From Humulus lupulus (taxonomy: Eukaryota > Streptophyta > Magnoliopsida > Rosales > Cannabaceae): a stretch of 64,000 nucleotides of DNA. The position numbers were made by a program, and so were the translations under genes. The stretch is from the NCBI RefSeq assembly GCF_963169125.1, contig NC_084802.1, forward strand, positions 111,046,903 to 111,110,902. The letters are read 5' to 3'. The notes below the pieces were generated by a model that was not told the origin of the DNA, did not search any database, and saw nothing but the letters and a program-made list of their open reading frames with translations. Positions 57,036 through 64,000 of the stretch are shown here, piece by piece (within the stretch, counting starts at the first letter, position 1; every line of letters begins with the position of its first letter).

Positions 57036-58370
57036 CACTACTATAATCTGGATGTCAGGCGTCGGTCATGAGAAGTCAGTTCCTTATAAACTGTCGTAAA
57101 ATGTGTTCAGACGTCATCTAAAACACAATTGACATTTGATGTGTGTCGAAGATCAACATGGTACATCACATCTGTAGAAAGTGACTTACCATATTGGATC
57201 AGCTAAGCATGGGATGTCGCTTTCCTATGAAGCGACTTCTTATGCTTGTAGAAGCCCCACATGTTGGTTGTGGTGCATGCGACGTGTTGTGTGTTGCACC
57301 GCAAGTTGCTTGTACTGCAGGTGACATGTGGATCAACCATTTTTACTATTTATTTTTACATAATTTTAATTTTAATAGTATTTGATTTTTTATAATAATT
57401 TTATGTTTGTTATAAGTTAATTTAAATAAAAAATAAATATAATTAGCTGTCAAATATTTATACTTATTAATATTACTTTATAATTTTTTGAAATAGAAAA
57501 ATAAATAAATTATTTATTTTTAATTTAAAAAATACGTAAATTCACCAAATTTTATAAAAAAAAAATTAAATTTAAAAGTAATTACAATTGAAAAAAAAAC
57601 TTAAGTAGTTTCAAGCATTTTTTTAATTTTGTAAAAAAATTTAAAAATATATTAAGGAAATTAAATATTTTAAATTTGAAAAATATAATAATTAAGTGTT
57701 TAAAGTTATTTTAATTGTATATTAACTATGATAAATAAATAAATAAAAATTATAAAAAATAAATAGAAAAAATTATAACACCACACAGAACTTGCCTAGT
57801 AAGTGATTTCTCATGCTACACCACAAGTCACTTTTGCTCTAGGTGACGTGTGATGTCATCCTCATTTATTTTATTTTTTAAAATTTTAATAAGATATATA
57901 TTTATAATTTTTATTATAAAAATTTCATTTTGTTATCTCCAAATTTAAATAATTATTATATATAGAAATTTTGTTTTGTGTATAATTGTGCAAAATGTGT
58001 TATTAATATTACAAGTTATATTTTTTTTAATTTTAAAATAAATTGAGGAAATCAAATATTTTAAAATTTTAAAAATAATATAATTAAGATAAATTCTTTA
58101 AATTTTAAAAATATAATAATTAAGTGCTTAAAATCAATTTAATTGTATATTAACTTTGATAAATCAATATTAAGAATTATAAAAATAAATAGAAAAAAAA
58201 TTATAACACCACATGTTGCTTGCCTAATAAGCGACCTCTCATGCTACACCACAAGTTGCTTGCCTAATAATCGACTTTCCATACAACACTTGAATTTTAA
58301 TGCAACGATATCAAAGATCGTAGTTTTAATAACACCGCATGTTGGTCTCCTTTGAACCGACGTGTAGTGT
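57036..58370. repeat. AT-rich region with recurring CATGCTACACCACAAGT motifs
   Basis: CACTACTATAATC at 57036 and GACGTGTAGTG near 58368 could be the ends of a small DNA transposon, but they match only at CACTAC. The motif ATGCTACACCACAAGT occurs at 57813 and 58241, and a related GTTGCACCGCAAGTTGCTTG near 57290. Sequence from about 57680 to 57835 recurs exactly 428 bases downstream. No protein. Confidence 0.5.
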
Positions 58371-58877
58371 CTTATTAGGGTTAAAATTGTGTGACCCCCT
58401 TCACTTTTCTTTCTCCATTATGCCTCCATTTTTTTCGTCAATAAGACTATTTCTTAGCCTCAAATTTATTATTTCTTTGTTTTGCATGTTTTGTCATAGT
58501 TATTATTTCTTTCTTATTCACTATTTATTATTTCGTCAATAAGACTATTTCATAGTTATTTGTTAATTTAAAGCTTTAATTTAATAACATTATATTCTAA
58601 ATTATTATTTGGGTCAAATAATCATGGGCCTCCATTAGAGAAAACATTTTGAATGATTTTTGGATTTATTATACTCCATTTATTGTGGGTAAGTTGTTTA
58701 TATACTTAATAACCTTTTAATTTATGTATAATTTTTGCACAAAAATCCCTTTGGCTAAATTATTGTGGAATTTTGTGGATTTATATGTTAAATTAAGTTT
58801 ATTATTCTTGAAACTAGTATTTAAATTTAATTTATATTAATTTCATATATTGGTTTGAACTTGATTTAATTTTGTTT
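58371..58877. other. AT-rich spacer, nothing recognised
   Basis: CGTCAATAAGACTATTTC occurs twice (58437 and 58533), a short direct repeat. No gene or element end is visible before the copia LTR. Confidence 0.5.
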
Positions 58878-58904
58878 TGTTAGAATATTTATTTGTATGG
58901 TATA

Positions 58905-59929
58905 TGTTATCCCCGTTTCCTCCCCACACTCGCGGCTTCGTACATTGAGTCCATGGGCCATCCTGAAGGGACCTAAGGCCCAGATCAAGCCCAATAGATG
59001 GGGAAGGAGTGAGTCCTGGTGGCCTGAATATCAGTAAGCCCAACCTGGTCCCGGAATGTAAGTCGGGACCACGAAGTTGGTATGTTTCATCTTCCCGGAC
59101 CCCTTGTACGGTGTCGCCCGAGGAGTGATAAGGATATTGTTTCCTCCAAGTCTAAAAATGGATCGGGACGGTAGCAGATGAACCCGGGCTCTGGTAAACG
59201 AACCAGGGTCCTGGTAAAATGGACCGAGACGGTAGGGGATGAACCCTGGTTCTAGTAAACGAACCAGGGTCTTGGTAAATTGATCACGATGTTAGTATAT
59301 GAACCCGGACCAGGAAACCGGGTTGGACGTGATAAACTATTCCCGACACTGACATCACCCCAAGAAATACAGAGTTTTGTCCCCACAACTAACCTGCAGA
59401 AGAGGTTACATACAGATTATACGTCGTTATTTCAGAACCGTACTGCCACTACTCTGACGGATATTGTCCCTCAGATCTCCTTAGAAGCCCACACGAACCA
59501 GACTGAAGCTGCATACTGTTGTCAGTCTTACATTGTGGTTATGCTCAAGCCAGCCCAATGGGCCCTCATTAGTGCATTTAATTTAATAAAATCATTTGTA
59601 TTACGCCTCCATCAGTGAACAAATAGTGTTTATACCCTTATTGGGCCCGGATTAGTCCAACCCAAATCCAGAGCACTAAACTACCTATAAATATGAACAG
59701 TTTTGCACTGTGGAAATGATCCGATTTTTCTCTTGTAAGCATATACTCTGCTAAAATTCAGAGAAAACTCCATTACTAAAGCTCCTTAAGCTCTAATACA
59801 ACAGACTCGTGGAGTAAGGCTCTTTAACGCCCCAACCACGTAAAATCCCTTGTGTGATTATCTCTAAATCCTTTCTTTTTAAGCTCTCTTATCTTTTATA
59901 ATTCTAGTTTCCGAAAAACTCGGTAAACA
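58905..59929 (+). mobile_element. Solo LTR, Tat-like ending, nested in the copia LTR
   Basis: 1025 bases from TGTTATCCCCG to CGGTAAACA, flanked by GTATA and ATATA (5 bp duplication with one change). Contains a TATA box (CTATAAATATG near 59693), a leader with GTGGAGTAAGGC and AACCACGTAAAATCCC, a pattern I associate with Tat-type LTR ends, and a tandem repeat. No internal region. Confidence 0.75.
59160..59330. repeat. 61-bp tandem repeat in the solo LTR
   Basis: Two clear units start at 59160 and 59221 and a partial third near 59282. Each contains GACGGTAG, GATGAACCC and AACGAACCAGGGTC. Confidence 0.88.
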
Positions 59930-60354
59930 ATATATAAAATCAATTTGTTACAATTAATTGATTTAATATATCAAAGTCAATATTTTATTTATTGACAATT
60001 ATTCTAATTAATGGTCAACATTATTTGTTACCCAATATTGTTTGTTACCTGATTTTGCATATCCCAACTGATTGAGAGAATATCTCAGTCTGTGGCAGAG
60101 ACTCTGATGGAATGTCCACTCTATAAATATAGAGTACCAGTCCCCAAACTTGTTGCTCAATTTTCTATCTTTTAGTAACTCCATCTAAAAGAGTTAGTGA
60201 GAGCTTGGAAGTTTGTGTACTCGTTCTAATTTCTCTTCCTTTTCTTTTTTAGATCTAAAGTTGTAGGTCGAGATTGTCAATAGCAATGGTTGTAGGTATA
60301 CCTATTCGATCATCTCTTCGTATATGTTCAATCTATATATTAATTTTCCCTACA

Positions 60355-62000
60355 TGTATAGAATTGTTCACATGCCTATATTTCATTTAATCTAATGTTT
60401 TGATGTCTCAAAAACAAGTTTTGAAACCCAAAACAACTTTTGAAACCTTAAGAACCCGGTTATAGTCAAACTTTATTTTTGATATTAATGATCGATTTGT
60501 TGTTGTTGTTTAATCAATTTAATGCCATGAATCTCTTTATCTACTCATTTATGCGTGATCTGGGCTTTGAAATGCATTTTTTGTTCGTCGGAATGCATTT
60601 GTTCGACTGGGTTGTGAAGTGGATCGCGTGACCCATGTGCAAAAGAACCGGGTCAAAATGACCCGGCTGGAGCTTAAAGACGGGGAAACCTACAGCGAAC
60701 AAAACTACCCGTCGTTCGACGGGTCATACGACAACACTACAAAGGAAACGACATGTCGTTTCCCCAAGACATTTAAAAAAAATTGAAGAAAAATTCATTA
60801 AAATCTTGAAAATTACCTTTTTTCTTAATTTATTCTGGAAATTTATTATTTTCTTGATTTTAATGTTTATTTAGACAATAATTTTTTTAAAATTTTTTTG
60901 CCAGTTTGACTAAAACATATAATTTTGGTAATTTGTATGTGCAAATATTTGAGTTTGCTGTATTTATTGTATGATATATTTCATTTATTCATGCAATATT
61001 AAATAATTGTGTTTTTTTAAGAATGTAACCACATTTTTTTTACAATTAAGTTTGTGAAATTATTTATTAATTTACCAAATCAATAAATAATTTTATTGTC
61101 TTATTTAGCATGGATTTTTCTGCCATTAAGTGTATATATGGAATTATTGTATTTATCTTCCTACATATAAATAATTAAGCTAATTTGTATGATTATTTTG
61201 TTATTATTCATGCAAAATTTAGTTTTTGTTTAATTATATTTAATGTTATATGTATGACTTTTTGATTTTAAATATGTTTTATATTCCATAATTGTGCTAG
61301 ATATATTTAGATTATATTCAAATATTAAAATAGGTTGAATAATATTTAGTACATTGATATTCATAAAATATTTACATTAATATTCATAAAATGTTCATAA
61401 AATATTTAGGGTGAATAAAACTATGAATAATACATAAACAATTTTGTAGTTGACATAAGAATGCATGAAACTGAGACAAATGCTAAATCTAGAAAGGTTT
61501 TTAACGATCTTTGGACGACCACACTAGGAGCACTACTCCCTGTGATTGCCTATTATGTTATAACAAAATTGTTCTTAGGTCTTCATAGAGCTTAAAACAT
61601 AATGTCTAGTGAACAATATAATTTTAAATAATTAGGAAATAGCCACAACATCTTTAATTATATAAAATTATATATTAATCTGAAAGGATCACAAAATTGA
61701 CATAAATTGTGATTGATTATATATATATAAAAAATTTACCCCACAGGGATTTTATTATAATTATATAATTAATTAGGATAATATATTAAATTAATTTTCT
61801 TAATTTACCCACAGGAGTTATGATAATTAATTTAATAGTTTTATCATAAAGTTTAATTTAGATAGAAATATCAAACCTTAATATCTCAAATAATTTGTTT
61901 GAATAAGCTATCATAATTTACATCCAATTTTATTAAATTAAAATTTTAGCCCACAGGCAATTTTTGTTTAATAAAATTTCATCTTTCAGCATGTTATACA
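60355..62000 (+). other. Copia leader region
   Basis: No protein before 62001. It holds three perfect inverted repeats at 60648-60763 and, near its end, three copies of (C)CCCACAGG followed by A/T-rich text (about 61740, 61807, 61953). The rest is AT-rich. Confidence 0.5.
60648..60763. repeat. Cluster of three perfect inverted repeats
   Basis: 60648-60666: CCGGGTCA, 3-base loop, TGACCCGG. 60707-60724: ACCCGTCG, TT, CGACGGGT. 60744-60763: GGAAACGACATGTCGTTTCC, a 20-base perfect palindrome. All lie in a 116-base GC-rich island within AT-rich leader. Confidence 0.9.
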
Positions 62001-62912
62001 TTGGTAAAACATGACTTCTTAAAGCCTCAATCTTTAGAAATCTACTTTTGTAATCCTATTCATGCAACTTCTTCATCCTCCTCTAGTTTTGCTGAAATCC
62101 TTACAAAAATTCCTGAGCTTAGGGGTGATAATTTCAAAATATGGAAGGAACGAGTTCTTCTTCATTTAGGCTGCGCTGACATGGACTACACAATAAGGAA
62201 ATGACGAACCTACTGCAATCACTGCGACTAGGACTGCTGCTGAGATCGCACTATATGTAAAATGGGAGAAATCCAATCGCCTTAACATATGGGAATGCAT
62301 GGATCGGTTGAGAAACCTGAGAAAGTCAAAGATTTGATCAAACTGATAGATGAGTAGTTCGACACTTCAGACAAACCACTTTACAACAACCTCATCCACC
62401 AGTTCTCATCAACAAAGCTCACTGGTGTCAAAGGAGTTAGAGAACATATCTCAAAGATGAAGGACATTTCTGCTCAACTGAAGAAGCTCGATGTAGTTAT
62501 TCTAGAAACCTTCCTAGTTCACTACATCCTTAACAATCTTCCACCTCAATACGGGCTTTTGAAAATTTCCTACAACACACATAAAGCCAAATGGAGTATC
62601 AATGAACTAATAACCATGTGTGCTCAAGAAAAAGCAAGACTCCTACAAGAACAAGGTGAAAGTGCTCACATGGCCACCCAAGGAAAGCCACCCAAGGAAA
62701 GAAACACAAACCATCCAAGAAGGACAAGGGGAAAAATAAAGTGCCTCCCCAAGGAGAAATAAAGAAGGATTCCATCAAGTGTTTTTTTCTGCAAAAAGAA
62801 GGGACATGCGAAAAAAGACTGTGCCAAGTTCAAGAAATGGATGAACGACAAAGGTAATCCAAATTCATTTGTATGTTATGAATCTAATATGGCTAATGTT
62901 AATATTAACACA
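62001..62912 (+). pseudogene. gag: Copia gag with zinc knuckle
   Basis: MVKHDFLKPQSLEIYF start, then LRGDNFKIWKERVLLHLG, the copia gag (UBN2-type) signature. A stop after YTIRK (62202) and several shifts follow. KMKDISAQLKKLDV and FLVHYILNNLPPQYGLLK continue the domain (62455-62600). The knuckle CFFCKKKGHAKKDC near 62780-62825 is disturbed by one extra T in the T-run. It would package the RNA. Confidence 0.82.
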
Positions 62913-63048
62913 TGGTGGATTGATTCTAGATCAACAATTCACATTTCAAATTCTTTGTAGGGTTACAAAACCTAAGGAAGCTAGTAGGAAGTGAGCAAAG
63001 CATCTTATCCGGAAACAAGATGGGATCACATGTGGAGGCTAATGGAAC
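62913..63048 (+). pseudogene. Copia protease remnant
   Basis: WWIDSRSTIHIS matches the copia protease active site, but the glycine of D-S/T-G is arginine (AGA), which should abolish activity. Stops follow within 30 codons. Confidence 0.65.
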
Positions 63049-63702
63049 GTGCCATTAATTTTAAGTAGCAGTTTTATTTTAAAGTTAGAAAATACCTTTT
63101 ATGTACCAAGTTTCTCTAGAAACTTGATTTCAGCTTCAAGACTTATACCTTTTGGATTTTCCTTTATATTTTCAGAAAAATCTTTTAATTTATATGATAA
63201 ATATGAATGTGTTGGAAATGGTATTTTGTCTGATGACCTTTATTGCCTTAATTTACAAAACAATACCGCTTATAATAGTGTGCATGTTCACACTAGCAAT
63301 AAAAGAAGAGTAATGAATGAGAATTCCTCTACATTATGGCATCAGAGATTGGGACATATCTTCATCGATAGAATTAGAAGGTTAGTGAAAGATGGGGTAC
63401 TCATTACCTTAGATTTTACTGATTTGGATACTTGTGTAGATTGCATCAATGGAAAACATACCTCCAAGTCTAAGAAAAGTGGTGTCCATAGGAGTTCCGA
63501 ACTATTAGAAATCATACATACTGATATATATATAGTCCAGACATGGACTCATATGGTCAGAAATATTTCATCTCCTTCATAGATGATTACTCACGCTACA
63601 TGTATATCTACTTACTTCATAACAAAACTGAAGCGTAGATGTCTTTAAGATATTGAAACTTGAAGTAGAGAAACAATGCAACAAGCAAATTAAGATAGTG
63701 AG
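63049..63702 (+). pseudogene. Copia GAG-pre-integrase and start of integrase
   Basis: LENTFYVPSFSRNLISASRL is the end of the protease to pre-integrase linker. NSSTLWHQRLGHIFIDRI and CVDCINGKHTSKSKK are the HHCC zinc domain. SSELLEIIHTDI begins the integrase core with its first aspartate, and FIDDYSRYMYIY follows in another frame near 63570-63605. Cut at 63703 by an LTR. Confidence 0.84.
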
Positions 63703-64000
63703 TGTTGGGAAAACTTATACATGATCTTATTTATTTTCATGTAGATCTTATATTAAACAAATTAAAATAAGAAAACCTAGAACATGTTTCTAAAATTGAT
63801 AAGAATACTAATAATAATACTTACATTATACGCAGCAGAATGAATGATTCATTCCTTCTGTTTCTCTAATCCTTGTATCCTTTCTGTTGCAGGGTATCAC
63901 CAAGAAACTGAATCGTTTTTCAATTTTCTTCACAACCTTCCAAAGCATCCTTAGAATCACCTAGACTAGAGTGGTCAATTTTCAACACATGAGATAGATA
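63703..64000 (-). mobile_element. Copia-type LTR end, minus orientation, runs off the window
   Basis: Plus strand TGTTGGGAAAACTTATAC is the reverse complement of an LTR 3' end. The 298 bases visible match 4120-4418 (reversed) closely, including the CATTCATTCTGCTG and TATCTATCTCATGTGTTG blocks. It is therefore the same family as the solo LTR at 2563-4418. Whether it is a solo LTR or a full element cannot be seen. Confidence 0.82.

Larger units (their letters stand above)
58878..63702 (+). mobile_element. Ty1/copia element, right part lost to an LTR insertion
   Basis: A probable 5' LTR starts TGTTAGAATATTT at 58878, is split by the solo LTR 58905-59929 and resumes with a TATA-like CTATAAATATAG near 60122, ending around CCCTACA (60354). 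A 1.6 kb leader follows, then gag, a zinc knuckle, protease, and the start of integrase, which is cut at 63703. RT and RNase H lie beyond the window or are lost. LTR limits are uncertain because no clear primer site follows. Confidence 0.65.

Noticed and set aside
57036..58368. A complete small CACTA-like transposon
   Set aside because: The two candidate ends share only CACTAC and flanking triplets do not match, so I did not call an element.
1..64000. tRNA, rRNA, organelle or bacterial segments
   Set aside because: No cloverleaf-type or rRNA-like sequence was recognised; the only tRNA-related sequences are retrotransposon primer sites.

Overview
This window is plant nuclear heterochromatin made almost entirely of nested, decayed transposable elements. 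I found no intact host protein gene and no tRNA or rRNA gene. The element mix points to a flowering plant: Ty3/gypsy Tat-lineage elements with two RNase H domains, chromoviruses, an Athila-like element, Ty1/copia elements and CACTA transposons. The AT-rich spacers and family mix look eudicot, but I cannot name a species.

Layout. 1-8229 is the right part of a Tekay/Del-type chromovirus (plus strand). Its integrase is split by a solo copia LTR (2563-4418) and by a fragment of another chromovirus LTR (4621-5148), and it ends in a 2.5 kb 3' LTR. 8231-10066 is a worn copia LTR on the minus strand. 10425-10625 is a strand-biased C-rich tract. About 11400-12152 is one end of a CACTA element. 12487-16461 looks like an Athila-type LTR (minus strand) into which a 2.5 kb element with inverted LTRs (13237-15765) has inserted. 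Two Tat elements of one family follow, both minus strand, 142 bases apart and each with a perfect 5 bp target duplication: 17603-28174 and 28322-40752. A CACTA transposon starts at 40982. It contains a complete chromovirus (41657-47595), then its own two broken genes (49132-52493 and 52691-56692), the second split by a solo LTR (52742-55106, perfect duplication). After a low-information repeat region (57036-58370) comes a copia element (about 58878-63702) carrying a solo LTR near its left end. Its integrase is cut at 63703 by an inverted copy of the LTR family seen at 2563-4418.

How the parts work together. The Tat elements encode gag, protease, reverse transcriptase, RNase H, a second archaeal-type RNase H and integrase on the minus strand. 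Between integrase and the 3' LTR they carry a plus-strand antisense gene block with its own TATA box, introns and two products: a Transposase_28-like protein and a coiled-coil protein. The CACTA element has palindromic subterminal repeats, a transposase of the Transposase_21 type and a Transposase_24-type partner. All coding regions carry stops or frameshifts, except the antisense exons, which are comparatively well preserved.

Relative ages from LTR pairs, counted by eye: about 5% divergence for the chromovirus in the CACTA, about 4% for the first Tat element and about 3% for the second. All functional calls rest on motifs read by eye; no database search was run.
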